Of a DNA stretch of 64,000 bases, positions 37,098-47,365 are shown piece after piece. The position numbers were made by a program, and so were the translations under genes. Source of the DNA: an uncultured Actinomycetes bacterium (lineage in GTDB: Bacteria > Actinomycetota > Geothermincolia > Fen-727 > JACVIW01); contig CAKZLU010000023.1 in NCBI GenBank assembly GCA_937127245.1, forward strand, positions 1 through 64,000. Direction: 5' to 3'. Within the stretch, counting starts at the first letter, position 1; the number at the start of each line of letters is the position of its first letter. Below the pieces are notes generated by a model, which ran no database searches, was not told the DNA's origin, and was given only the letters and a program-made list of their open reading frames with translations.

Positions 37098-38804
37098 ATG
37101 GAAAAGCAAAATCTTTTAAGCTTCGCAAGGGGTGAGGGGGAGCTTGACTTACTCATCGAAAACTGCATGCTCGTTAACGTCTTGTCCGGAACTATTCATC
37201 GGGCAAGCGTCGCGGTCAAGGATGGATTTATTGTAGGGCTTGAAAGCGTCGCGAAAGCGAAAAAGGTTATCGACCTTGAGGGCAGATATCTGGCTCCTGG
37301 CTTGATAGACGCTCACGTCCACCTTGAAAGCTCAATGGTGTCTGTTCCTCAATTCGCCAGAGCGGTTGTCCCGAGGGGTACTACCTGCGTTGTTACTGAT
37401 TGCCATGAGATTGCAAACGTCATGGGCGTTGAGGGGGTCACCTACGTTTTAAGTCAATCCAAACTTGTTCCCTTGGATGTCTTTATCATGCTACCAAGCT
37501 GCGTCCCCGCCACACATCTTGAGACGAGCGGGGCTTCAATAGGCGTAGAAGAGTTGAGGGAGCTCGTCGATGAACCGGGCGTCATAGGGCTTGGGGAAGT
37601 GATGAATTACCCCGGGGTCATAAGTGGTGATCCAGGCATATTGTCCAAAATCGCGATGTTTGAAGGCAAACCCATTGACGGGCATGCGCCCGGTGTTCGC
37701 GGCAAGGATCTATCCGCCTACATACTTGCCGGTCCTGATTCTGACCACGAGTGCGTTGATCCGAAGGAGGCATGTGAAAAGGTCAAAAAAGGAATGTATG
37801 TTTTTATAAGGGAAGGTTCCGAAGCGCGAAACCTTGCTGATCTTATCGGCGCTGTTCTCTCCGGAGACTCGACGAGGTTCTGTCTTTGCACCGATGACCG
37901 CCATCCAGCTGACCTGCTGGAAAGGGGGCATATGGACTCTGTTGTTCGCTACGCGATTGAACTGGGTCTTCCCCCGGTGACTGCCATTCAGCTTGCGACA
38001 ATCAATACCGCTTCGAGGTTTGGTTTGAATGATAGGGGCGCTATCGCCCCTGGTCGCATCGCTGACATGATCGTGCTTGATGACCTGGATAACATGGATG
38101 TCTCTATGGTCTTTAAGCGCGGTAAGCTTGTTGGCGCAGCGTATGAATCCGTATTTGAGCTTGAGTTTGAGTCCGTCGCCCCTGAGCCCAGTTTCCACGT
38201 GAAAGAGATTGAAGAATCAAGGCTCAAACTATTTGCTGAGGGCGGCTCGGCAAGGGCAATAAGGGTCGTTGGAGGTCAGGTCGTAACCGAAATAGACCTG
38301 ATTGATGTCGTTAATGTTGGTGAAGAATTCCTTCCCGACACACAAGCGGATGTTCTCAAGATTGTGGTTATAGAAAGACACAAGGGTACGGGAAATATAG
38401 GTGTTGGACTTGTGAGAGGATTCGGGCTCAAGAAGGGAGCAATTGCCTCGAGCGTCGCGCACGATTCTCACAATATCATCGCGGTCGGAGCCTCCGATGA
38501 GGACATACTCTGCGCGGCAAAAAGGATTATTGAGCTCAAAGGGGGGCAGGTTGTGGCGGTGAATGGAGCCTGCCGTGCCGAACTGCCTTTGCCGATTGCC
38601 GGTCTTATGTCGGATATGCCTTTAGAGAACGTATCCAAAATTCAGGATGTTTTAAAAGAGGAAGCGGAATCGCTGGGCTGCTTACTGGAAAACCCATTTA
38701 TGGCAATGAGTTTCCTTGCGCTTCCGGTAATACCGAGGCTAAAAATAACGGATATGGGATTAGTTGACGTGGACACTTTTTCTTTCGTACCGGTTTTCTT
38801 TTAA
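37098..38804 (+). CDS. ade: Adenine deaminase
   Basis: YLAPGLIDAHVHLESSMVSVPQFARAVVPRGTTCVVTDCHEIANVMG; LCTDDRHPADLLERGHMD; GLVRGFGLKKGAIASSVAHDSHNIIAVG. Confidence 0.95.
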   Translation: MEKQNLLSFARGEGELDLLIENCMLVNVLSGTIHRASVAVKDGFIVGLESVAKAKKVIDLEGRYLAPGLIDAHVHLESSMVSVPQFARAVVPRGTTCVVTDCHEIANVMGVEGVTYVLSQSKLVPLDVFIMLPSCVPATHLETSGASIGVEELRELVDEPGVIGLGEVMNYPGVISGDPGILSKIAMFEGKPIDGHAPGVRGKDLSAYILAGPDSDHECVDPKEACEKVKKGMYVFIREGSEARNLADLIGAVLSGDSTRFCLCTDDRHPADLLERGHMDSVVRYAIELGLPPVTAIQLATINTASRFGLNDRGAIAPGRIADMIVLDDLDNMDVSMVFKRGKLVGAAYESVFELEFESVAPEPSFHVKEIEESRLKLFAEGGSARAIRVVGGQVVTEIDLIDVVNVGEEFLPDTQADVLKIVVIERHKGTGNIGVGLVRGFGLKKGAIASSVAHDSHNIIAVGASDEDILCAAKRIIELKGGQVVAVNGACRAELPLPIAGLMSDMPLENVSKIQDVLKEEAESLGCLLENPFMAMSFLALPVIPRLKITDMGLVDVDTFSFVPVFF

Positions 38805-38921
38805 GAAAATTAAAAGAATCAATACTTCGTGTGAAACTCTCCAGGTTGACCCGAACGGTTAAATAACGAATTCGGAACCTGGATGCCCTGGTTTTTTGTG
38901 AAATGCGAAGTGCCACATTCT

Positions 38922-39386
38922 TCAGTCCGGCGGGAAGGCAAGGAGATCCTCCCTGCCAAGTTCCTTCAAAACATTTCTATAGTTCTCGTAGAATACTTTA
39001 AGATGCGGTAGCAGCTTCATGGCTTTTTGGATTGGACCCTTAGCTTTGATTTGTTTCCGTGTTAGCGCGGTCATTAAGTTCAGCTTCTGCATCCAGAAAA
39101 GATGGGCGGTGAATGCTTCCATGGACATCTCGAGGTTTGGTTTCAGGTCGCAGGGACCTGTATGGATTTCCACAGGGTCTTTCGTGCAGTCCACCGTAAT
39201 TTCAGCGACGAAATCCGGACCCCAGCGCTCCTCGTCATGGTATTCAAAACGCACGATAAGGTCAGTTTCCCGCAGTTTCTTGGCGATGTCGGGGTTATTA
39301 AGGCTTCTTTCCGCGACTTTGGTTGCGATCTCATACATCTGTTCAGGAGTGACTTCTGGCCTGTCTTCCTTGTTGTATTTAGCCAT
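38922..39386 (-). CDS. SCP2 sterol-transfer-like protein
   Basis: EITVDCTKDPVEIHTGPCDLKPNLEMSMEAFTAHLFWMQKLNLMTALTRKQIKAKGPIQKAMKLLP; start MAKYNKED with AGGAG SD. Confidence 0.6.
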   Translation of the reverse strand: MAKYNKEDRPEVTPEQMYEIATKVAERSLNNPDIAKKLRETDLIVRFEYHDEERWGPDFVAEITVDCTKDPVEIHTGPCDLKPNLEMSMEAFTAHLFWMQKLNLMTALTRKQIKAKGPIQKAMKLLPHLKVFYENYRNVLKELGREDLLAFPPD

Positions 39387-39595
39387 CTGGGTCTCCTCTC
39401 TGATGCCGTGGTACCGCCTCAAGTCGTAAAATTTTATCACAGCCGGAGGTTTGATAATAAGTTTCTCCAAGTGAGGCGGTGCGCCTTTTAAGCCGCCAAA
39501 GGTTATATCATTATTCGCATGGAAGAAAAATATGTCGGAGAGCGTGGTCTTTAAGGCTGAAAATATTATGGGCAGTTGAGCTCGGGGCGATTGCT

Positions 39596-40708
39596 ATGGG
39601 CACGTTTAGTGGTAAAGACAGAAGGGACGAATTTTTTGAAATTTCGCCCGATGATGTGGATATGTGGGTTAGACCTTCCACAATCAAATTCCCGAAGAAG
39701 AAAGTGAACATAAAACCCTTCCTGAGCGCTTTTGCCGTCAGTCTTCTTCTATGTGCCATCGTTGTTGTGGTCATCGTTCTGATTCCCTCTTCGACTGTGA
39801 GTGTCCCGAATGTGGTTCGTCTTAACCTTTCTGCGGCTATGGAAAGGATCCGGAAAGCTGGTCTTGAGCCGAGGCTTGAGGGATGGGTCAACAACTCCGT
39901 TCATGATGAGGGGACGGTGATTTCCCAGAGACCGCGTTCAGGGGCGCACACAAAGAAAGGGAGCACGGTTTTGATCGTGGCAAGCAAAGGTCCGGCAGAA
40001 ACGGGAGAAGGGCAAACATTTTCAGGTTTGTCCGAACAGCCTGGAAGCACATCTGGCTTGGGTGGTTTCAAAAGAGGGAAGGTGTGTATCGACCCGGGGA
40101 AACAGGCCGCGCTCGGTAGCCTGCGTGGCGATTGGGTTGATCCGGGACTTTCGAGGAAGGAAATGCCCCAAGAAAGTGCGAACGGCGTTTCAACGGGAAA
40201 ACCCGAGCATTTGCTAAACCTCGACATTTCCATGAGGTTGAAAGGGCTTCTTGAAAAAGACGGTTTCGAAGTGGTAATGACAAGGGAAACCGGCGCTGTT
40301 GAGCTCGGTGGTATTGATAGAGCTGAGATCGCCTCGCAGTCCAAAGCGGACCTTTTCGTAAGCATTCAAATGTCATCTTCTACAGACCCCAAACAGAAGG
40401 GTTGCATCATACTCTACCCGGAGCGAAACTCCTGGACGGAAGCTATATACTGGAAGAGCAAGAAAGCGGCTCTGATGATAGAAGAAGAATTCAGAAAGTA
40501 TTCAGCCATAACTCCCGTGAGTCTCGAAAAGACCGGTCTGTTTTCAATTTTTAACTGGTCGAGCGTGCCGGTTGTATGCGTGAGAGTGGGTTTTATGACA
40601 AATACCCACGACGACGAAATCCTGGGGGATGAAAATTACAGGGCTAAAGTTGCAAAGTTGATTGAAAGCGGGATTGTGAGGTATTTTTCGACTCCGCAAC
40701 GCCTGTGA
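39596..40708 (+). CDS. PASTA-domain N-acetylmuramoyl-L-alanine amidase (Amidase_3)
   Basis: TVSVPNVVRLNLSAAMERIRKAGLEPRLEG...VISQRPRSGAHTKKGSTVLIVASKG; KVCIDPGKQAA, LNLDISMRLKGLLEKDGFEVVMTRE, RAEIASQSKADLFVSIQ. Confidence 0.85.
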   Translation: MGTFSGKDRRDEFFEISPDDVDMWVRPSTIKFPKKKVNIKPFLSAFAVSLLLCAIVVVVIVLIPSSTVSVPNVVRLNLSAAMERIRKAGLEPRLEGWVNNSVHDEGTVISQRPRSGAHTKKGSTVLIVASKGPAETGEGQTFSGLSEQPGSTSGLGGFKRGKVCIDPGKQAALGSLRGDWVDPGLSRKEMPQESANGVSTGKPEHLLNLDISMRLKGLLEKDGFEVVMTRETGAVELGGIDRAEIASQSKADLFVSIQMSSSTDPKQKGCIILYPERNSWTEAIYWKSKKAALMIEEEFRKYSAITPVSLEKTGLFSIFNWSSVPVVCVRVGFMTNTHDDEILGDENYRAKVAKLIESGIVRYFSTPQRL

Positions 40709-40739
40709 TCGCGTAACACGAGTGATTTCACTCGAAGCT

Positions 40740-42299
40740 TCAGGTGAAAGCTTCCCTTAAGTCCTTGATGGAGCCCTCATAGAGCGCCTGTATTATTTGC
40801 TTGAATGTCCCCGCGGCGTCATCGCCGAGGGAATCGTGTTTGAGTCTTTTGGAGTCATCCTCATAATCAATACCTATCAGGCCGAATCTCGGCTCGTAGG
40901 AACCCCACTCATAATTGTCGGTTATCGACCAGTGGAAGTATCCCTCGACTGCCGCCCCATCCTTGACCGCTTTGGCGAGCTCAAAAAGGTACGCTTTTAA
41001 AAACAGGGGTCTGGTCCATCCGTCTGCTCGCGGTACGGCGCGACCCCGCTTTACGCGGTTGCATATTCCGTTCTCGAATACGTGAATCGGTATTCCATCT
41101 TTTTCCGAATAAGCGTTCAAAAACGTTCTGAACGCCTGCGGGTTCTGGACCCATTCCCAGTGGTGGACATGGAATGAAGGTTTCAGTTCTTTGATTTCCT
41201 CGAAATGAGGAAGCCTGAGGTAATTGCCGAGAAAGGGGTCGTAGTAGTCTATCGCGATGATGTCTGTGAGACTCTCATACTCAGAGGAATACACCCTTTC
41301 TACAAGTCTTTGAAAACTTGAGATGCCGTGAAGCTTCTCAAGCACCCATTTAAAAACGGTTTCGAATGCCTTGGCGAAGAGGGCGCGCCCTCCTGCCGTT
41401 TTTTGTATTTCGCTTAGTTTGAGGTGAAAATCCTTAGATTTTGCGATGAGATACTCTTCCAGACGGGAAAGGGGAATGCCCCTGTATCTTGCGAGAAGAA
41501 GGTCGAAGAACATTTTGTCAAGCCAGTAGGCAAAGAAAGCAACACTTGCGTAAGTAACTCTGGGCTTTTCCCACTTCTCCTCTTTATAAATACGGTGGAT
41601 TATCTCATAAGCGCTAATGTGCGCCTGGATCTGATTGGTGAAAGCCCTAAAGTAGGAATGGAGACCGCGGTTCGGTCCTGAGGGGAACTGACCCAAAAGA
41701 TATGATGCGGAGGCAACAATATTAGGCTCGTTTGTGGATTCCCATATACCCACCGGCTCCTGAGCGAACTGGGAAATCAACATTTTGTTGATTGCACGCA
41801 CGGTGAAGGCGACGTATTTTTCATAGAGCTCCAAATTGTCTTCGTGTAGCCACATGTCCGCGCCTATCCAGGCGGGATGGGTGAAATGATGCAGGGTGAC
41901 CACAGGCTCCATCCCGAAATCTCTCACCGCAGCTATCATCGAGGCATAGTGTTTTACCGCATCATAATCGATCTCCGGAACGCTCAAGTCCCCTGGGCGT
42001 GTGGTGGGCTGGATCCTTGCCCATTCAACTCCGAGCCTGAAGTGGTTAAGACTGATTTCTCTGGATTTTTTATAATCCTCAGGGTGTCTCGTATAGAACC
42101 TCGTTGCGCCCCTTGTTGGCTCGGCTTTTCCGCTTCTTTCCCATTCATACCAATTGTTCAGCGGCTCATCTTTTCCGTTGTAACCACCTTCGGTTTGGTA
42201 CGGGGAGTTGCCCACCCCCCAGATGAAGCCCTTGTGAAGCCTGAAGCCGTCGCCGAAGGTGCTGTCCACGTCTTCCTTTGTGATTTTGTAGTCTCGCAT
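40740..42299 (-). CDS. Glycoside hydrolase family 1 (beta-glycosidase)
   Basis: GFIWGVGNSPYQTEG, FRLGVEWARIQPT, IWESTNEPN, HVFENGICN, DGAAVEGYFHWSITDNYEWGSYEPRFGLIGIDY. Confidence 0.92.
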   Translation of the reverse strand: MRDYKITKEDVDSTFGDGFRLHKGFIWGVGNSPYQTEGGYNGKDEPLNNWYEWERSGKAEPTRGATRFYTRHPEDYKKSREISLNHFRLGVEWARIQPTTRPGDLSVPEIDYDAVKHYASMIAAVRDFGMEPVVTLHHFTHPAWIGADMWLHEDNLELYEKYVAFTVRAINKMLISQFAQEPVGIWESTNEPNIVASASYLLGQFPSGPNRGLHSYFRAFTNQIQAHISAYEIIHRIYKEEKWEKPRVTYASVAFFAYWLDKMFFDLLLARYRGIPLSRLEEYLIAKSKDFHLKLSEIQKTAGGRALFAKAFETVFKWVLEKLHGISSFQRLVERVYSSEYESLTDIIAIDYYDPFLGNYLRLPHFEEIKELKPSFHVHHWEWVQNPQAFRTFLNAYSEKDGIPIHVFENGICNRVKRGRAVPRADGWTRPLFLKAYLFELAKAVKDGAAVEGYFHWSITDNYEWGSYEPRFGLIGIDYEDDSKRLKHDSLGDDAAGTFKQIIQALYEGSIKDLREAFT

Positions 42300-42571
42300 T
42301 GTTACCTCACGGTTCTTCTCATAACGATTTGGGACAAAGCCTTGTCGAGCGGAAGCGCTCCAATGCTAAGCTCCAAAAACATCCAAGACAGTCTTTAGAA
42401 TATATCAGAATGGATTAGTGCTACAGGGCAAGCCTGAAAAATTGAATTAATGAGGTGTGGATTCGCTTCTTTTCTTCAAAAATGCTTCTTGGATGCTTGA
42501 ATTTCCCCAGACAAAATCCCTTTAATTGTCTTTGCTCAATACCCCGTTTGAGGTTTAATGATTATTAAACC

Positions 42572-43411
42572 GTGTTACTCATTTTTCCCACTCCAAGCGA
42601 AAGAAAGGAGACTGAAATGAGCGGAGACAAAGAACTCAAATCCCAGGGAACATCAAGACCGGTAGTGATGTTTGTTTTCGCTCATCAGGATGATGAGGTT
42701 GGCTATTTCTGTCTTATCTCTCACCTTGTGAGAGACCGAACACCTTTGAAGATGATATGGATAACGGACGGCGCATATTCGGTGCCCGCTGAAGTGAGGC
42801 GAGAGGAAACGAAGACCGCGTTGGGGATGATAGGCCTAAGTACAGACGCGCTTGAGTTCTGGGACTACCCGGATGGTTCCTCTATAAAGTACGCTGTTGA
42901 GATTGTGGATAGGCTGACTGAGCGAATGTGTGAAATCTCACCTGTTGAGGTTTACGTGCCAGCATACGAAGGCGGACATCCCGATCATGATTTTGCCCAT
43001 TTTGCCGCGGTTACGGCGGCTTCAAGGCTCGAAAAGCCTCCGATGGTTTTTGAGGCTCCCCTCTACAACAAATACAAATCCCTGTTCGTGTCGTTCAATC
43101 GTTTTATTCCCGCTCCCACCCCAACTATATACACGCCAATGGGGCGCGAGGACGTGGCGATGAAGGTCAGAGGCATGTTTAAGTACAAGAGTCAGTTCTG
43201 GATCACCACTTTCCCGCTGCTTATCTTTGGATGGCCGCGCCTTCTCGAGCGCGGGGAGCCATACAGGCGGGTACCTGAGCGCGATTACCGTAAACCGCCT
43301 CATGAAGGTAAGCTTTACTACGAAAGCTATCCGCTTGGCAAAATGCTTGGTGTTCGCTTCAGCGATTTCCGCAAAGCGGTTGAGGAAGTTTTGAAGGCAA
43401 GCAATTCTTGA
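42572..43411 (+). CDS. PIG-L family deacetylase
   Basis: VMFVFAHQDDEVGYFCLISHLV, WITDGAYS, YVPAYEGGHPDHDFAH; probable start MSGDKELK at 42617. Confidence 0.85.
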   Translation: MLLIFPTPSERKETEMSGDKELKSQGTSRPVVMFVFAHQDDEVGYFCLISHLVRDRTPLKMIWITDGAYSVPAEVRREETKTALGMIGLSTDALEFWDYPDGSSIKYAVEIVDRLTERMCEISPVEVYVPAYEGGHPDHDFAHFAAVTAASRLEKPPMVFEAPLYNKYKSLFVSFNRFIPAPTPTIYTPMGREDVAMKVRGMFKYKSQFWITTFPLLIFGWPRLLERGEPYRRVPERDYRKPPHEGKLYYESYPLGKMLGVRFSDFRKAVEEVLKASNS

Positions 43412-43827
43412 TATGTGAAGATTTCCGCTTATACTCGACGTTTTAAAAACGGGCGGATTCGGTTTTTACCGTGTTTGTGAGGTTCTAAGAGCGATTTTGC
43501 AGGGATTCTTTAGGCATGCGATTGTTGTGTTAAAAGGTCTGTGTTTTGTTCTTACTATACTTAACTTTTTACCCGGTGATTTATTTCCGGATTGACCCGA
43601 GATTGGTCAATGGGTTTAACAAATGTTAAGGGCGAGTGTCGCCCGGGTGCGGTCTATTGTATCTTCGGTGAGCGTTATTAACGTTAACGGTTCACCCTTA
43701 TCTTTCCAGTTTCCAAAAGTTATCATTAAGCGTGGTGCATGAGTCTTCTTGCCAAGCTGACCTTTGGCGCTGAGGAGATTTCGCCGGAAAGGGAACGAAA
43801 AATGTCAGTGATAATTTTCAATGCTCT

Positions 43828-44898
43828 TTAAGGTATGGTTATTTCTTCGCAGAGATAAACGTCTTGCACCGCGTTTAATATTTCGACTCCTTCATCGAAC
43901 GGCTTCTGAAACGCTTTTCTGCCGATTATCATGCCCATTCCGCCCGCCCGCTTGTTGATAACAGCCGTCCTTACCGCGTCTTTTAGGTCGTTTTTTCCTG
44001 ATTCTCCGCCTGAATTAATCAGCCCGACTCTTCCGCAGTAGCAGTTTATGACCTGATAGCGCGCAAGGTCTATTGGATGTTCAGAGCAGAGAACATCGTA
44101 CATTCTTTCGTCGAATTTGCCGAATTTAGCGTTTTTCCGGTTTATCGCCTCGTAGCCGCGGTTCTTGTCGGGTAGCTTTTGCTTTATGAGGTCGGCACCT
44201 ATGGTCGCGCCCAAATGGTTTGCTTGACCTGTCAGGTCGGCGGCGGTCTCGTAGTTCACTCCATCGACGGTGAACGCCTCATTTCTAAGATAACACCAAA
44301 GGATTGTAGCCATTCCAAGTTCGTGTGCGAGCTGGAAAGCGTCGCTCACCTCCTCGATCTGACGTCTTGATTCGGGGGAGCCAAAATAGACTGTTGCCCC
44401 AATCGCTACCGCCCCGAGATCGAAACCCTGCTTGACGCACGCGAAAATGGTTTGGTCGTGCATATTTGGATAGGTCAGAAGCTCGTTATGATTGATTTTT
44501 AGTATGAAAGGGATTTTGTGCGCGTATTTCCTTGATACGCTGCTTAAAACCCCCAGCGTTGACGCAACGGCATTGCATCCGGCCTCTATTGCGAGCTTCA
44601 CGATATTCTCGGGATCGAAATAGATCGGGTTTGGCGCAAAAGAAGCTCCCGCCGAATGCTCAACGCCTTGATCCACGGGAAGAATCACCACGTAGCCGGT
44701 GTCTTTTAACCTTCCGTGACCCATTATGGTTCCGAGGTTTCTAAGCACGGGTGCGGGTCTGTCTGAAACGCCGAGGATTCTGTCAATCCAATCGGGACCT
44801 GGAAGGTGGAGATTTTCTTTCGGTATTGTCGGAGATTCAAACCCAAGCAAGTATTTGGCATCCTCACCCAAAATTTCCTCAATATCTTCCGCTTGCAT
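43828..44898 (-). CDS. Class I fructose-bisphosphate aldolase (DhnA/FbaB type)
   Basis: [92 protein letters not shown]. Confidence 0.9.
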   Translation of the reverse strand: MQAEDIEEILGEDAKYLLGFESPTIPKENLHLPGPDWIDRILGVSDRPAPVLRNLGTIMGHGRLKDTGYVVILPVDQGVEHSAGASFAPNPIYFDPENIVKLAIEAGCNAVASTLGVLSSVSRKYAHKIPFILKINHNELLTYPNMHDQTIFACVKQGFDLGAVAIGATVYFGSPESRRQIEEVSDAFQLAHELGMATILWCYLRNEAFTVDGVNYETAADLTGQANHLGATIGADLIKQKLPDKNRGYEAINRKNAKFGKFDERMYDVLCSEHPIDLARYQVINCYCGRVGLINSGGESGKNDLKDAVRTAVINKRAGGMGMIIGRKAFQKPFDEGVEILNAVQDVYLCEEITIP

Positions 44899-45000
44899 GG
44901 CACCCTCCAGTTAAGTGTTTCAAATGTTCAGCCCGGTTAAATAGCTCAGGATTATTTTATCTCCAAAGCGCGATTAATATCTCGAACGGTGGAGATTGAG

Positions 45001-45034
45001 TCCACAAGATTCTTTTATCCACAAGATTCTTTTA
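45001..45034. repeat. 17-bp perfect tandem duplication TCCACAAGATTCTTTTA x2
   Basis: Directly visible in sequence. Confidence 0.95.
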
Positions 45035-45394
45035 ATACCACGCACTCAGCTGAAAATGCGCAATCATCAGGACGTTCGAAATGTTCGTGTGGCGGTGGGC
45101 GCTTGCGGATTTGAGCACCCTACACGCCATTGGGTGCGTTCTTAACGCCGGGAGGCTCAATTCAACGCTTTTCGGACACCCCACGCCCAAGTGGCGCGGT
45201 TTCCACCATCACCTGCGGTTTAGCCATTGATGACGAACACACCACGTCAATAGAGCGGTTACTCTCGAAACTCACAAAAATCCCCATACGCGTGAAATTT
45301 CGTACAGAGGAACGATTCGTTTCGTTAGTCTGTTTGGCAGATGCTCTCGCGCTGGGAACCACAGCGTTTCAGACCGCAGGTGAAATAAATTAGG

Positions 45395-45469
45395 TGGTGG
45401 GCGTTGACGGATTTGAACCGCCGACCTCTGCCGTGTGAAGGCAGCGCTCTCCCGCTGAGCTAAACGCCC
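45395..45469 (-). tRNA. tRNA-Val (anticodon CAC), CCA encoded
   Basis: GGGCGTTTAGCTCAGCGGGAGAGCGCTGCCTTCACACGGCAGAGGTCGGCGGTTCAAATCCGTCAACGCCCACCA folds as a standard cloverleaf. Confidence 0.95.
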
Positions 45470-45733
45470 GGTGATTTCAGGAAAATTATATCATAAGCAC
45501 TAGCTAACGTTTCAAACGGGCAAGAGGGTCGTGGCTTGCCGAAACAGGGGAACAAATAAGGATTTGTGTCGAAGTATAAATGGATGAGATAGAACTTCCG
45601 GGAGGAGAATATTTATTTAATTTAACGTGGAAAGAGTTCTTAATTCTTGTTCGAGCCCCATATCACAACTGGGAAAAGAGTATGAAGGGAAGATCGTTTC
45701 TGCCGGCAAGCGACCGCGGTCGGAGCGTAAGCC

Positions 45734-47041
45734 ATGAGGATAACATTGTTGCCCGTTCGGGAAAAGATAGCGCGTAGCGCACCGCTTTTTTTGTCGCTGT
45801 TCTTAACGTACCTTTTTCTTTGGACTCTGTGTGGCTGCGCTAAAGGGAAGCCATTATCCGAACCTCAGATAATGCTAAAGCTGCCCACCCCGGTGCGCAT
45901 TGGTGAGGGAGCTTTTCCAAAGTTTTCGCCCGACGGAAAACTCATAGCTTTCACCCTCTGCGAGGAATTCCCCCGGGATGCTAACGGTATTTCTTATGAG
46001 ATTTACACGATGAAGCCTGACGGAACCTGCCTTGAGTGTTTGACGGGAGGCAAGCCGGAGCTTGAGGGCACGCGCTGGAAGGGACAGTCTTTCTGGCACC
46101 CCAGCGGAGACTATATAACTTTCACGGCTGAGAACGCCCGATATCCACGCAAAGGGATTGGCACCACGGCAAGACCGGGACTGGGGCGCAATCACAACGT
46201 ATGGATAATGACCAAGGATGGCAGAAAATTCTGGCAGATAACCGATTATCCGGAAAACTGGGGAGTGATAAGACCGAGTTTTTCGAAAGACGGTTCACTC
46301 CTTTTTTGGAACGAGGAATACTCCATGGAAAAATATCCCCAAGGTCGCCCCGAGGACCCGGATGACGATCCTGGCACTCCGGGATGGCAGGGTCACCCGG
46401 GATCATACTGGGGCTCGGAGAGTTTCCGTTACAGGAAGGGAGAGGAGTTTGGAGCCTGGAGGATGAGGATAGCGAAAATATCCTTTGAAAACGGCGAACC
46501 GAAAGCTTCCGATCTTTTGACAGTGGAGCTGCCCGAAGGATTTACTCTCATTGAAGGCGCCGGCTTCACGCCGTCCGGAGATTCCCTTATTTGCAGTTGC
46601 GTAAATCTCAAGGAAACGAAGGGCAAGGGTTTATGGGGGGATATCTGCACTGTGGAATTCTCGGGAAAAATCATCCGGCGCCTGACAAGAACGCCTTTCA
46701 TACATGACGAGAACCCCGAGTTCTCGCCAGACGGGCGAAGAATAATATGGAACGCCTCGCAGGGGGACCCGGGCGAAGGCGAGGAGCTCTGGATTATGGA
46801 TTCGGACGGGAAGAACAAGACAAGACTCACCCATTTTGCGAAACGTGGTTTCAAGGAATACGACCCCTGCGCGCGGCAGATCACGGAGTTCTCTTGGAAC
46901 CCTGACGGGAAAAGCGTTATTTTTGGTCATGTGAGCTTGCCGGTTAGGGCAAAATCGCGGCTTCCATCCACGCTTTACCGGCTTGATTTGGTGAATGTTC
47001 TTCGGTTTTTAGACTCAAAGAAAAGCAAAAAGGTCAGATAA
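45734..47041 (+). CDS. TolB/PD40-type beta-propeller lipoprotein
   Basis: FLWTLCGCAKG lipobox-like; FPKFSPDGKLIAFTLCEE, RPSFSKDGSLLFWNEE, ENPEFSPDGRRIIWNASQGDPGEGEELWIMDSDGKNKTRLT. Confidence 0.8.
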   Translation: MRITLLPVREKIARSAPLFLSLFLTYLFLWTLCGCAKGKPLSEPQIMLKLPTPVRIGEGAFPKFSPDGKLIAFTLCEEFPRDANGISYEIYTMKPDGTCLECLTGGKPELEGTRWKGQSFWHPSGDYITFTAENARYPRKGIGTTARPGLGRNHNVWIMTKDGRKFWQITDYPENWGVIRPSFSKDGSLLFWNEEYSMEKYPQGRPEDPDDDPGTPGWQGHPGSYWGSESFRYRKGEEFGAWRMRIAKISFENGEPKASDLLTVELPEGFTLIEGAGFTPSGDSLICSCVNLKETKGKGLWGDICTVEFSGKIIRRLTRTPFIHDENPEFSPDGRRIIWNASQGDPGEGEELWIMDSDGKNKTRLTHFAKRGFKEYDPCARQITEFSWNPDGKSVIFGHVSLPVRAKSRLPSTLYRLDLVNVLRFLDSKKSKKVR

Positions 47042-47365
47042 AGGGGGGGAGATGCGGTCTTTTTCATGATACTCGGGCATGATAAGAACGCATTCAGGAG
47101 GCCGGTCACATTAGTGGGTTATAGCCTGGACACTTAGAGATGTCGTGAAAGAAATTTTCTGGTTGGATGTCTAAAGTAGCACCTCAAGTTTGCCCGAATC
47201 TTTAGACCTTTCTCCCGAGTTTTGCCCAGAGAAAATGAACCAAGAGACAGGCGCCTGACCATCTATTGCACATGCCCTAAACCGGATTTTCTCTCCTCTT
47301 TTCGGCCAAACGGTTTCTCATCTATCTTTCATCTAATTGTTATCGCGAAAGCCAGCTTTGGTGTA

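Noticed and set aside
45130-45393. 87-aa ORF between the aldolase and tRNA-Val
   Set aside because: No recognisable family or clear ribosome-binding site, and an antisense ORF of similar quality exists; not called as CDS
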